In this document: positions 1 through 6,195 of the stretch, one piece after another
Layout of the letters: every line of letters starts with the position of its first letter
Numbering within the stretch: the first letter of the stretch is position 1
NCBI GenBank assembly: GCA_043758775.1
Contig: JAYVMU010000084.1
Span: 1 to 8,340 of the forward strand
Direction of reading: 5' to 3'
DNA from: JACMMS01 sp043758775
GTDB lineage: Bacteria; Pseudomonadota; Gammaproteobacteria; Burkholderiales; Methylophilaceae
DNA: 8,340 bases
Translations under genes and position numbers: made by a program
Notes under the pieces: model-generated
What the model was told of the DNA's origin: nothing
Database searches by the model: none
Seen by the model: only the letters and a program-made list of their open reading frames with translations

Positions 1-70
1 TCCAGGCCATAATCAGAGGTACTCGTCTGTGTTTAAGTGATATGCCATTTTATGCTATTTGGACTAAATC

Positions 71-99
71 TAGTGATTCGTGCAAAGGTCTCTTATAAT
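71..99 (+). promoter_or_regulatory. Probable sigma70 promoter of the persulfide dioxygenase gene
   Basis: A perfect -10 hexamer TATAAT lies at 94-99. A weak -35 match, TAGTGA (3 of 6), lies at 71-76 with a 17-nt spacer. Transcription would begin near 106, about 27 nt before the ATG at 133. This argues against the more upstream in-frame starts at 37 (GTG) and 52 (ATG), because they would precede the promoter. The weak -35 suggests that an activator may help or that the promoter is modest. Confidence 0.5.
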
Positions 100-105
100 G
101 TATTT

Positions 106-117
106 CAAATTAATTTG
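106..117. promoter_or_regulatory. Operator-like palindrome at the transcription start
   Basis: CAAATTAATTTG is a perfect 12-bp palindrome lying directly on the presumed transcription start of the dioxygenase gene. A bound dimer there would block RNA polymerase. AT-rich dyads of this size are typical for MarR-family regulators, and a MarR/OhrR gene lies in this window, but the pairing is inference. A palindrome this short and AT-rich can occur by chance. Confidence 0.3.
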
Positions 118-132
118 TATAAAGTTTTAATT

Positions 133-849
133 ATGACGACTCACACTATATTTAGACAGCTATTCGATACTTTTTCATCCACTTATACTTATTTAATTGC
201 GGATGTTGCTAGTGGCGAAGCCATACTGATAGATCCTGTCGCAAGTCATGTAGATAGCTACCTTGTAATATTGAAAGCAATGAATTGCCAATTAAAATAT
301 TCACTCGAAACGCATGTACACGCTGACCATATTACCGCTAGTGGTATGTTACGTCTTAAAACACATGCGACCACTGGCGTAAGCCAGCAATGTGGCGCTG
401 TAACCGCAGATTTGCAGCTTAAAGAAGGAGATGTTTTAAGCTTAGGCCCGGAGCAGATTCGCGTGATTGCGACTCCTGGACACACCGCAGGCAGCATCAC
501 TTTTTCATGGCGTGATCGGTTATTTACTGGGGACAGTTTGTTGATTAGTGGCTGTGGCCGCACCGACTTTCAAGGCGGTGATGCTGGTGTTTTATATGAC
601 AGCATTATCCAAAAACTATTTACCTTGCCAGACGAAATGCTAGTTTATCCAGGGCATGATTATAGTGGTCACCGTGTTAGTTCAATTGGACAAGAAAAAA
701 CCATTAACCCGCGGCTTGCCAACAAAAGTCGGGCAGCGTTTATTGCCTTAATGAATAATCTTAATTTGCCTAAACCTAAATTAATTGATGTCGCTGTGCC
801 TGCAAACCGCATGTGTGGCGTAACTGAGGAAATGATCCCGCAAGGCTAA
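133..849 (+). CDS. MBL-fold persulfide dioxygenase (ETHE1-like)
   Basis: A 238-residue metallo-beta-lactamase-fold hydrolase of the ETHE1/persulfide dioxygenase type. These enzymes use one non-haem iron to oxidise glutathione persulfide to sulfite in the cytoplasm, as part of sulfide detoxification. The sequence shows the signature HVHADH at residues 61-66 (H61, H63, D65, H66), TPGH ending at H117, TGD with D134, and PGHDY with H175. The family's iron ligands would be H61, H117 and D134. CGRTDFQGG at 141-149 is the stretch that separates ETHE1-like enzymes from glyoxalase II. Length is normal and there is no signal peptide. The ATG at 133 is chosen because the protein then starts just before the conserved IFRQLFD and because the promoter lies downstream of earlier starts; its Shine-Dalgarno is poor. 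No rhodanese or sulfide:quinone reductase gene is visible nearby. A related hydrolase of other specificity is possible but less likely. Confidence 0.88.
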   Translation: MTTHTIFRQLFDTFSSTYTYLIADVASGEAILIDPVASHVDSYLVILKAMNCQLKYSLETHVHADHITASGMLRLKTHATTGVSQQCGAVTADLQLKEGDVLSLGPEQIRVIATPGHTAGSITFSWRDRLFTGDSLLISGCGRTDFQGGDAGVLYDSIIQKLFTLPDEMLVYPGHDYSGHRVSSIGQEKTINPRLANKSRAAFIALMNNLNLPKPKLIDVAVPANRMCGVTEEMIPQG

Positions 850-897
850 TTTTAATCGATGTATTAATTAACTCCATCAAACCATCGCATCATTTTA

Positions 898-939
898 TTT
901 ATGTGCAAACTATTTATTAATAAATAGTTTGCACATAAA
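898..939. repeat. Perfect 42-bp palindrome, 21-bp arms, no spacer
   Basis: The 21 bases at 898-918 are followed at once by their exact reverse complement at 919-939; each arm contains ATGTGCAAACTATTTATT or its complement. It lies 48 bp after the dioxygenase stop and well before the globin start. It could form a long RNA hairpin that ends or stabilises the dioxygenase transcript. However, neither side has the T-run of a standard intrinsic terminator, since the right arm is followed by AAACTAATTT. Other possibilities are a DNA cruciform, a large operator, or a mobile-element footprint. Confidence 0.85.
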
Positions 940-952
940 CTAATTTAATAGT

Positions 953-972
953 ATGTTACATTCTAGTAACAT
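953..972. promoter_or_regulatory. Upstream operator-like dyad of the globin gene
   Basis: Arms ATGTTAC (953-959) and GTAACAT (966-972) are exact inverted repeats with a 6-nt spacer. The centre lies near -55 relative to the presumed globin transcription start, and exactly 30 bp (about three DNA turns) from the centre of the second dyad at 985-1000. The half-site TGTTAC is shared by both, so the same dimer probably binds both sites on one face of the helix. Confidence 0.5.
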
Positions 973-983
973 TTTTTAATAAT

Positions 984-1011
984 TTGTTACTGGCGTAACA
1001 GCTTTTATAAT
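984..1011 (+). promoter_or_regulatory. Globin promoter with an embedded dyad
   Basis: A perfect -10 box TATAAT (1006-1011) lies 16 nt from a -35 match TTGTTA (984-989, 4 of 6). The dyad TGTTAC-N4-GTAACA (985-1000) covers the -35 box and most of the spacer, a position that favours repression. Read as TGTTA-N6-TAACA it has the 16-bp geometry of a Crp-family site, with T in place of the usual G. This makes the Crp/Fnr-family protein encoded at 2329 a candidate binder, by inference only. The leader to the ATG would be about 17 nt. Confidence 0.5.
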
Positions 1012-1034
1012 TATTCTAAAATTAGGAGATGAAA

Positions 1035-1613
1035 ATGACTAAAGCAAAAATATTTAAAAATGATTTGCTGGCAACGGGTCGCTACGTATTAAAATTATTA
1101 AGTGCAACTGCTGTAGCACTTGTAATGGTGATGATGGTAGCAAAGCCAGCAATGGCAGAAGACTCTTTGTACACGCGATTGGGCGGTACGTATAATATCG
1201 CTTCAACAGTCGATTATTTAGTCGATATGATATACATTAATCATAGTTTTGATAATAACCCTGCGCTTAAAGCCATTCATGCTAACGCCGCTAGCAAGGC
1301 TGGCTTTAAAGTCATGTTGACTAATTGGGTGGTGCAAGAAACAGGTGGCCCTAAGATTTATCAACCAGATGAATTTGGTCGTGGAAAATCTCTGAAGGAG
1401 ATGCACCCACAACTACATATTAGCAATCGAGAGTTCGATGTCATTAAAACACTGGCTTTAGCAACGTTTTACCAATATAACATTGGTAATCATGAAATTG
1501 ATCAATTAATGGATGACTTGGAAAGCTATCGTAAAGTTATCGTCACCAGAAAAGATGACGTACCTTTTACTTCACGCTTGAAATTCGATGGGGTTGAGTA
1601 CCGTACGAAATAG
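1035..1613 (+). CDS. Exported group 1 truncated haemoglobin
   Basis: A 192-residue protein with an N-terminal signal sequence and a truncated-haemoglobin domain. Residues 1-41 form a basic region, a hydrophobic stretch and an AMA-ED signal peptidase I-like site, so the haem domain (about 43-170) should be periplasmic or membrane-anchored. Globin features are SLYTRLGG at the start of the domain, TGGP at 103-106, and LKEMHPQLHIS, which aligns with the family's proximal-histidine segment and points to H124 as the iron ligand. The B10 position appears not to be tyrosine, unlike mycobacterial trHbN; this was aligned by eye. About 22 residues follow the globin fold. The ATG at 1035 is preferred because AGGAG (1024-1028) is 6 nt away; the ATG at 1029 sits directly against it. 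Likely roles are binding of O2, NO or sulfide, but none is proven. It stands alone between its own promoter and a terminator. Confidence 0.8.
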   Translation: MTKAKIFKNDLLATGRYVLKLLSATAVALVMVMMVAKPAMAEDSLYTRLGGTYNIASTVDYLVDMIYINHSFDNNPALKAIHANAASKAGFKVMLTNWVVQETGGPKIYQPDEFGRGKSLKEMHPQLHISNREFDVIKTLALATFYQYNIGNHEIDQLMDDLESYRKVIVTRKDDVPFTSRLKFDGVEYRTK

Positions 1614-1624
1614 AGAAAACTTAT

Positions 1625-1659
1625 AAAATTAAGGCCAGCATTTGCTGGCCTTAATTTTT
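1625..1659. terminator. Strong bidirectional intrinsic terminator
   Basis: A 15-bp perfect stem (1625-1639 with 1644-1658) contains AAGGCCAGC and GCTGGCCTT around the loop ATTT. It ends in a run of T on the plus strand, and its complement gives a T-rich end on the minus strand. It lies between the convergent globin and MarR/OhrR genes and should end both transcripts. Confidence 0.92.
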
Positions 1660-1703
1660 AGCTAATTGATTGTAATTAATTATAAATATCAATAAGTTAG
1701 CGT

Positions 1704-2147
1704 TTATTTTTTATTGGTTGACATTGTATCAATTAAACGGTGCAATGCATCAGTAAGTTGTTTGAACTCTTCGATGTCTAGTCCCGTTTTGCAAGCGACA
1801 CCTTGTTGTACTTTAGCAATTTCATGTTGAAGTAACTTACCAGACTCTGACAAATTCACTTCAACAATGCGCTCATCACTCATATTACGTACTCGTTTGA
1901 TTAAACCAGCAGTCTCTAGTCTTTTTAACATGGGCGTTAAGGTGCCAGAATCGAGCTCTAAACGTTGGGCAATTTTACCCACGCTAATGTTGTCTTTTTC
2001 CCAAAGTACAAGCATGACTAAGTATTGTGTATAGGTAAGGCCAGAGCGCTCTAACGTGCTTCGGTATGCTCTAGTTAATGAGTGTGTTGCAGCATAAAGT
2101 GCAAAGCATAATTGATTGTCTAATTTTAGATTTTCGTATTCTGTCAT
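1704..2147 (-). CDS. OhrR-like MarR-family redox repressor (two-cysteine type)
   Basis: A 147-residue MarR-family winged-helix regulator. OhrR proteins repress peroxide-defence genes until organic hydroperoxide oxidises a reactive cysteine. That cysteine is C14 in LDNQLCF. C119 lies 105 residues later, the same spacing as the C22/C127 pair of Xanthomonas OhrR, which forms an intersubunit disulfide. Y28 and Y39 sit at +14 and +25 from C14, matching the tyrosines that bond the reactive cysteine in OhrR. The winged helix spans about residues 52-100 (ISVGKIAQRLELDSGTLTPM, then a wing with DER at 91-93). No ohr peroxidase gene is adjacent, so its targets lie elsewhere or it controls the redox genes here. 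Its own promoter holds a 14-bp palindrome, suggesting autorepression. The Shine-Dalgarno is weak. Start choice is supported because the N-terminus matches the family closely. Confidence 0.9.
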   Translation of the reverse strand: MTEYENLKLDNQLCFALYAATHSLTRAYRSTLERSGLTYTQYLVMLVLWEKDNISVGKIAQRLELDSGTLTPMLKRLETAGLIKRVRNMSDERIVEVNLSESGKLLQHEIAKVQQGVACKTGLDIEEFKQLTDALHRLIDTMSTNKK

Positions 2148-2164
2148 TTCTGATAATACTTAAG

Positions 2165-2193
2165 TTATTAATTTGTTTAAACAAAGTTTACAA
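2165..2193 (-). promoter_or_regulatory. OhrR-like gene promoter with a palindromic operator
   Basis: Read on the minus strand, TTGTAA (complement of 2188-2193) and TAATAA (complement of 2165-2170) are separated by 17 nt and could serve as -35 and -10 boxes; the -10 is only a 3 of 6 match. The spacer contains the perfect 14-bp palindrome TTTGTTTAAACAAA (2172-2185). A repressor there would shut off its own gene, the usual arrangement for MarR/OhrR proteins. Confidence 0.45.
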
Positions 2194-2328
2194 CACATCA
2201 CATAAATAGCCTAGGAGGTAATATTTTTTTACTTGATGTAATTAAGTATTCAATATTGATAATCCTACAATGAATTTAAGATATAAAAGTTTAGAGTTAC
2301 AATAAATAAATTTGGAAATGGAGATGTT

Positions 2329-3012
2329 ATGCAAAACGCAATAGTAAATGCTGTCCATCATGAACTTGTATGGCTAAATCAATTTCCAGAACTAAGCAGT
2401 TTAGAGCCACCCGCGCGCGAGTTATTAGCTAAGCATGCACGTATTGTAGAGGCGCCAGTTGGTACTATTGGATATCGTGAGGGTGGCGCTTGCGGGGTTT
2501 ATGTGATGCGACTTGCTGGACAGTCGCGCGTCTATAAAATGTCGGTCAGTGGACGTGAGATTTTGCTTTATCGTGTAGGCCCCGGCGAAACTTGCGTGAT
2601 TACGACTACTTGCTTGCTTGGCAATAGTGATTACCCAGCATCTAGCGTGGTAGAAGAAGCGATTCGTGACGTGATAGTGCCTGCCGCAGCATTCAATCAA
2701 TTGATGATAGATTCTAAAGTTTTTCGCACCTATGTTATGGCCAACTACGGTGCGCTGATTAGTGATTTAATTGTGTTACTCGATGAAGTTGCTTTTCATA
2801 GTTTGGATGCGCGACTGGCTAAACTTTTGTTGGATACAAATAATTTGCATATTGCCCGCACCCACCAACAAATTGCAGACGAACTTGGCACCGCACGTGA
2901 GGTGGTAAGCCGCCAGTTAAAGCGTTTTGAACAAAAATATTGGGTAGCATTAGGGCGTGGTGATATTGAGATTAAAGACCGTGTGGCTTTACAAAAAATT
3001 ATAAATGGCTAA
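2329..3012 (+). CDS. Crp/Fnr-family transcriptional regulator, cysteine-bearing
   Basis: A 227-residue regulator with an N-terminal cyclic-nucleotide-binding-type beta-roll (about 15-125), a long dimer helix (about 130-160) and a C-terminal helix-turn-helix (about 177-202). The recognition helix TAREVVSRQLKRF has the E-xx-SR pattern of FNR-type proteins, which read TTGAT-like half-sites, so the exact target is open. The N-terminal CxxCxxxxxC cluster for an oxygen-sensing Fe-S centre is absent. Instead there are C55, C89 and C95; the pair in GETCVITTTC sits on the effector-domain surface and could sense thiol oxidation or persulfide, by inference. The cAMP-contact RS motif of Crp is not seen. 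GGAG (2320-2323) precedes the ATG by 5 nt. All 16 arginine codons are CGN, a host-like pattern. It is divergent from the OhrR gene and may regulate the nearby dioxygenase or globin. Confidence 0.87.
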   Translation: MQNAIVNAVHHELVWLNQFPELSSLEPPARELLAKHARIVEAPVGTIGYREGGACGVYVMRLAGQSRVYKMSVSGREILLYRVGPGETCVITTTCLLGNSDYPASSVVEEAIRDVIVPAAAFNQLMIDSKVFRTYVMANYGALISDLIVLLDEVAFHSLDARLAKLLLDTNNLHIARTHQQIADELGTAREVVSRQLKRFEQKYWVALGRGDIEIKDRVALQKIING

Positions 3013-3096
3013 TTGCTGCAATGTCTTAGGCACGATAAAAACGTAGTCTACATGAAGTAGCAGAGGCACTATTTCACGCAAGCTTGATAGCAATGA

Positions 3097-4170
3097 TTAT
3101 TTTGTCACCGTCGTACAATCTATACATTTGCCTTTGTCTTCCTTGTAACCTTTAATGGCCTCAATACCTTTTACGTTGGTCATGATTGTGCCGTCAAGGA
3201 CGGCCTCATTTAAGTTGGCACCAGTAATGTCTGCGCCAGTAAGGTCCGCCTTACTGAAATCTGCACGAAACAAGTCCGTGTGACTAAGGTTGGCATTTCT
3301 AAAATCGGCAAACCTGAAATTAGAGCGGTTAATATCTGCCCCTTCAAAATTGCTGTTGGCAAAGTTGCCACCAATCGCATCAAAGCGCATTGCGCCCATC
3401 GGTTGATTACCAATATCTAAACCAAACCTACCTTTTATGATATTTGCGTCGCTCATATCAACATTGCCTAACGTGCCTATCATGCGTGCATTAGTTAAAT
3501 TAGCGCCTTTAAAATTAGTTTTATCAAAAATTGCTTGAAAAATAGTCGCATTAGTCAGATTGGCATTACTTAGATTGGCATTTTCTAAGCGCGCAAGGTT
3601 TAAATAGGCGCCTGTTAAATTAGCACCACTCAGATTTGCTCCACGCAAATATGCACCAAAAAAACTAGTATTAACCATGTTGCAATGGCGTAAATCCAAA
3701 CCATCGAATTCCAAATAGCCAGCATCTTTATTACTTAAATCGCAAGTAGTACTTTTGATTTGTTTGATGGCATCTTCTTGGCTGATTTTTTCACGGCCAG
3801 CTTCATCCTTGGTCGCGGGCATATCAGTCGTGGTTGTTTCGCTCTTCATTTCACTACTTGAATTTACTTGTTCTTTGGGATGCTTGTCGTAGAAAGCCTG
3901 AGCTTTAGCAATTGTGCCTTTAGGGTCTTCTAAAAATTCATCTTTACTCGACTCAGTGCCGAAGCAGTAAGTTTTTCCCTCATACACTGTAGTGATCAGG
4001 CAATGGGTTTTGAATAAACGGCCTTCAGATAAGCTGAAGGTACAGTTATCACCAAACTCACCTGCTAAAGCGGAAAACGTAAACAACATGGCGCTTACTG
4101 CAATCAACTGCTTGAATTTAGATTGTGTGTTTTTAATATGCTTATTTAGAGTTTTTTTAGTTATGTGCAT
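3097..4170 (-). CDS. Exported YHS-like plus pentapeptide-repeat protein
   Basis: A 357-residue protein with three parts. Residues 1-36 are a signal peptide with a basic start, a hydrophobic core and an ALA-GE cleavage site. Residues about 43-96 resemble a YHS domain, a small cysteine module often linked to metal handling: C43, C57 and C69 with YEGKTYCFG and FLEDPKG. A low-complexity linker (about 100-135) leads to pentapeptide repeats of the A(N/D)Lxx type at about 150-235 and 265-330. These fold as a right-handed quadrilateral beta helix; a non-repeat stretch near 237-265 splits them. The tail holds a CxxC (C349, C352). Further cysteines C143 and C163 flank the repeat start. Export and seven cysteines suggest a periplasmic disulfide- or metal-containing protein; the partner is unknown. 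GAGAG precedes the ATG. No clear terminator is seen in the 84-bp gap to the convergent Crp/Fnr gene. Confidence 0.82.
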   Translation of the reverse strand: MHITKKTLNKHIKNTQSKFKQLIAVSAMLFTFSALAGEFGDNCTFSLSEGRLFKTHCLITTVYEGKTYCFGTESSKDEFLEDPKGTIAKAQAFYDKHPKEQVNSSSEMKSETTTTDMPATKDEAGREKISQEDAIKQIKSTTCDLSNKDAGYLEFDGLDLRHCNMVNTSFFGAYLRGANLSGANLTGAYLNLARLENANLSNANLTNATIFQAIFDKTNFKGANLTNARMIGTLGNVDMSDANIIKGRFGLDIGNQPMGAMRFDAIGGNFANSNFEGADINRSNFRFADFRNANLSHTDLFRADFSKADLTGADITGANLNEAVLDGTIMTNVKGIEAIKGYKEDKGKCIDCTTVTK

Positions 4171-4287
4171 TTTGTTCTCTCATTAATATAGAGCCACACA
4201 TTTTGTGCAGCTAGACGAGTATTAGCTGAATTGTCTATGACTTCAGTAACTATAGTCACACAGTGTTAAAGACACAGGCTATAAATA

Positions 4288-4345
4288 CCACAAAATTGTG
4301 GCACTAAGTAAAATCATTAGTTACATATTATTAACAATAATATGT
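4288..4345. promoter_or_regulatory. Two dyads in the divergent control region
   Basis: The 267-bp gap between the divergent pentapeptide and glycine-zipper genes holds two clean inverted repeats. CCACAA-AA-TTGTGG is at 4288-4301. ACATATTATT-AAC-AATAATATGT is at 4323-4345, with perfect 10-bp arms. A further CAGCTA/TAGCTG pair lies at 4208-4228. They could be operators for either gene or both. I could not place a convincing -35/-10 pair for either direction. Confidence 0.4.
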
Positions 4346-4437
4346 CAGCAAACCAATAATAGGTCGCGTTAATAGCCTATCTGATTGATTAACTGTTAGT
4401 CAGAGGCAGAGATTGCTTAAAACTAAGGAGAGGTAAA

Positions 4438-5076
4438 ATGCGTAATAAAACATTATTAATAACAGCGTTATTGGCAACTAGTGTTTCATCTATAGCGATG
4501 GCAGATGATGATTATGAGGACAGGGCACGTGTCATTTCAGTTGCGCCACAAATAGAGCGCGTTAATATGCCGCGTCAAGAATGTCGTACAGAATATGTAC
4601 GTGAAAGTTATAACACTAATAATTCTTCACCAGCAGGAGCCATTATCGGTGGTATCGCTGGTGGCTTATTAGGTAATACGGTAGGCCGTGGCAATGGTCG
4701 TATTGCGGCCGCGGTCGTTGGCGCTGGTTTAGGTGCGGTAGTAGGTGACCGAATGAGCAATAATCAATCTAACAGCACGGGTTATAACACCCGCCCAGTA
4801 GACCGCTGTTATAGTGTTGATAATTGGCAAACAGTAAATAGAGGTTATTTAGTGACTTACCGTTATAATGGCCGTAATTACAGCACGGTAATGGATCGTC
4901 AGCCAGGTGATACGATTCCAGTGCATGTAGGTATCAGTGCCGCTACGAATACTGTTACACAAATTGCTTATATTGAAGGTGGCAACTATCGATATGATGA
5001 CAACCCACGATACAAGAATAGAGGGCATTATTGGGATGGCCATCGCTATGATAGCCGTTACGACCGTGATGACTAG
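4438..5076 (+). CDS. Exported glycine-zipper 2TM-domain protein
   Basis: A 212-residue envelope protein. Residues 1-22 are a signal peptide ending AMA-DD; there is no lipobox cysteine, so it is not an obvious lipoprotein. Residues about 66-105 form a glycine zipper of two hydrophobic helices (AGAIIGGIAGGLLGN, then AAAVVGAGLGAVVGD), as in the Rickettsia 17-kDa antigen family. Such segments insert in or associate with the outer membrane. C49 and C124 flank the zipper and could form a disulfide. Residues about 135-180 look like a compact beta-rich domain, and 183-212 are rich in Tyr, Asp and Arg. An excellent Shine-Dalgarno AAGGAGAGG (4425-4433) fixes the start and suggests good expression. It is a single-gene unit with its own terminator. 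Precise function is unknown for this family. Confidence 0.85.
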   Translation: MRNKTLLITALLATSVSSIAMADDDYEDRARVISVAPQIERVNMPRQECRTEYVRESYNTNNSSPAGAIIGGIAGGLLGNTVGRGNGRIAAAVVGAGLGAVVGDRMSNNQSNSTGYNTRPVDRCYSVDNWQTVNRGYLVTYRYNGRNYSTVMDRQPGDTIPVHVGISAATNTVTQIAYIEGGNYRYDDNPRYKNRGHYWDGHRYDSRYDRDD

Positions 5077-5109
5077 TAATCAACCGGCATTAAGCTAGTG
5101 AATAACTGC

Positions 5110-5142
5110 AACCCAGCATCTTTTACTAGGTGCTGGGTTTTT
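5110..5142 (+). terminator. Intrinsic terminator after the glycine-zipper gene
   Basis: The stem AACCCAGCA (5110-5118) pairs with TGCTGGGTT (5131-5139), and inner pairs extend it. The loop is near TTTTACTA, and the stem runs into five Ts at 5138-5142. It lies 33 bp after the stop codon. Confidence 0.9.
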
Positions 5143-5195
5143 AATTGCTGATGTATCGTTACTCGTTATCAAGCTTACAGTAGAATGAAGCACTT

Positions 5196-5223
5196 ATTAC
5201 TTTTGTCATATTACTTTTGTCAT
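5196..5223. repeat. Tandem duplication of a 14-bp unit
   Basis: ATTACTTTTGTCAT occurs twice back to back (5196-5209 and 5210-5223) and is followed by the partial unit ATT. It ends 12 bp before the GTG start of the RpfE-family gene, so it lies in the leader or promoter. Each copy produces a CATATT hexamer that could act as a weak -10 box. It looks like a recent slippage event. Confidence 0.85.
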
Positions 5224-5235
5224 ATTGCTTGAAAC

Positions 5236-6195
5236 GTGAACATTACTTTCTTTTGCCCAATTGATTTAACCAGCAACCATAGTCAAGCACTCAGTCGACT
5301 ATTAAGCATCGGCAAAAATCGTATGGTTAGCCAAGCTATGTCGGAGCTTATTTGCCAGCAGTTTGCCGTGCAGGCTGATCCAGACTATCCATTAGCAGTG
5401 CTTTCTGCTAACGTCGACAATCAAGCATCCACGGCTTATTATCTGCAAGTGGATCCTGTTCATTTGATTTTGCAGCGTGACGCTTTTGCATTAAGCGACC
5501 CTGCAGCTTTAGCTATCACTCATGCAGAGTTACAGGCTTTGTCTGAGGTTTTAAATCAACATTTTGTTGCAGATGGCTTTATTTTTGAGCTGAGCAAGCA
5601 AAAGCTATTGTTGCGTTTAGCTGCGGCAGCAAAAATGAGTACAACGCTACCTGAAAAAGTCATTGCACGTAATGTGTTCCCGTACTTGCCGCAAGGTGTA
5701 GATGCGCCATATTGGAATAAGGTGATGAATGAAATGCAAATGTTGCTGCATGAGCATCCTATTAACCAGCAGCGCGAAATAATAGGTTTACCTGTAATTA
5801 ATGGTATTTGGTTGTCGGGCGGGGGAGGGTTGCCGCAGTTGGCTACGTCGACTTTTAACAAGGTTTATAGTGATATTAGCTATGTGCAAAAACTGGCGCA
5901 GTTGGCCAATGTAGTATGTGCAAGTTTGCCTGATGATATGAAGTTTGAATTTAATCAAGATAATGTACTGATTGCGACTAAAAGCAGCGCTAAACTCGAT
6001 GCTTGGTCTGGTCTGTTGTATAAGCTGGTACAACAAGGTGCAAGTTTGCAGCTTAATTTGGTTCATCAAGATGTGGTATTAATTAGTGAGATTAAGCCAC
6101 GATATGTATATAAGTTGTGGTTATGGCAATTGTTGCGTAAAAATAAGCCACTGATTGATTATTTTCGGGCATATTATCATGGAGTGAAAGTTTGA
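5236..6195 (+). CDS. RpfE-family conserved protein (COG4255)
   Basis: A 319-residue cytoplasmic protein of the RpfE/COG4255 family, often annotated loosely as a phosphoglycerate mutase-like or regulatory protein and typically encoded beside recJ. Conserved stretches I recognise are DPVHLILQRDAF (73-84), ADGFIF (112-117), TTLPE (136-140), ARNVFPYLPQG (144-154), NEMQMLLHEHP (165-175) and GGGGLP (195-200). The biochemical role is unknown. There is no signal peptide or membrane segment. An in-frame TGA at 5230-5232 leaves GTG 5236 as the first possible start; no clear Shine-Dalgarno precedes it, and the next ATG would cut off about 30 residues. Arginine codons are all CGN, like the Crp/Fnr gene. 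Its stop codon overlaps a TTG start in the GGAG...TTG context described under the recJ stub, so translational coupling to recJ was probably the original design. Confidence 0.85.
   Translation: MNITFFCPIDLTSNHSQALSRLLSIGKNRMVSQAMSELICQQFAVQADPDYPLAVLSANVDNQASTAYYLQVDPVHLILQRDAFALSDPAALAITHAELQALSEVLNQHFVADGFIFELSKQKLLLRLAAAAKMSTTLPEKVIARNVFPYLPQGVDAPYWNKVMNEMQMLLHEHPINQQREIIGLPVINGIWLSGGGGLPQLATSTFNKVYSDISYVQKLAQLANVVCASLPDDMKFEFNQDNVLIATKSSAKLDAWSGLLYKLVQQGASLQLNLVHQDVVLISEIKPRYVYKLWLWQLLRKNKPLIDYFRAYYHGVKV

Noticed and set aside
37..132. Upstream in-frame extension of the persulfide dioxygenase from GTG at 37
   Set aside because: The added residues do not resemble the family N-terminus, and a TATAAT -10 box lies inside this stretch at 94-99, so the start is placed at 133.
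898..939. Reading the 42-bp palindrome as a standard intrinsic terminator
   Set aside because: There is no T-run after the stem on either strand and the stem is AT-rich, so it is listed as a palindromic repeat with open function.
3013..3096. Terminator between the convergent Crp/Fnr and pentapeptide genes
   Set aside because: Only very short inverted repeats are present (for example CTAC/GTAG) and there is no stem with a T-run.
3300..3660. Direct repeats in the pentapeptide gene as a CRISPR or minisatellite
   Set aside because: The repetition is at protein level (A-N/D-L-x-x) with varied codons, as expected for pentapeptide repeats.
5556..6069. Two minus-strand open frames inside the RpfE-family gene
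   Set aside because: They overlap a conserved gene in the opposite strand and have no start signals or recognisable domains.
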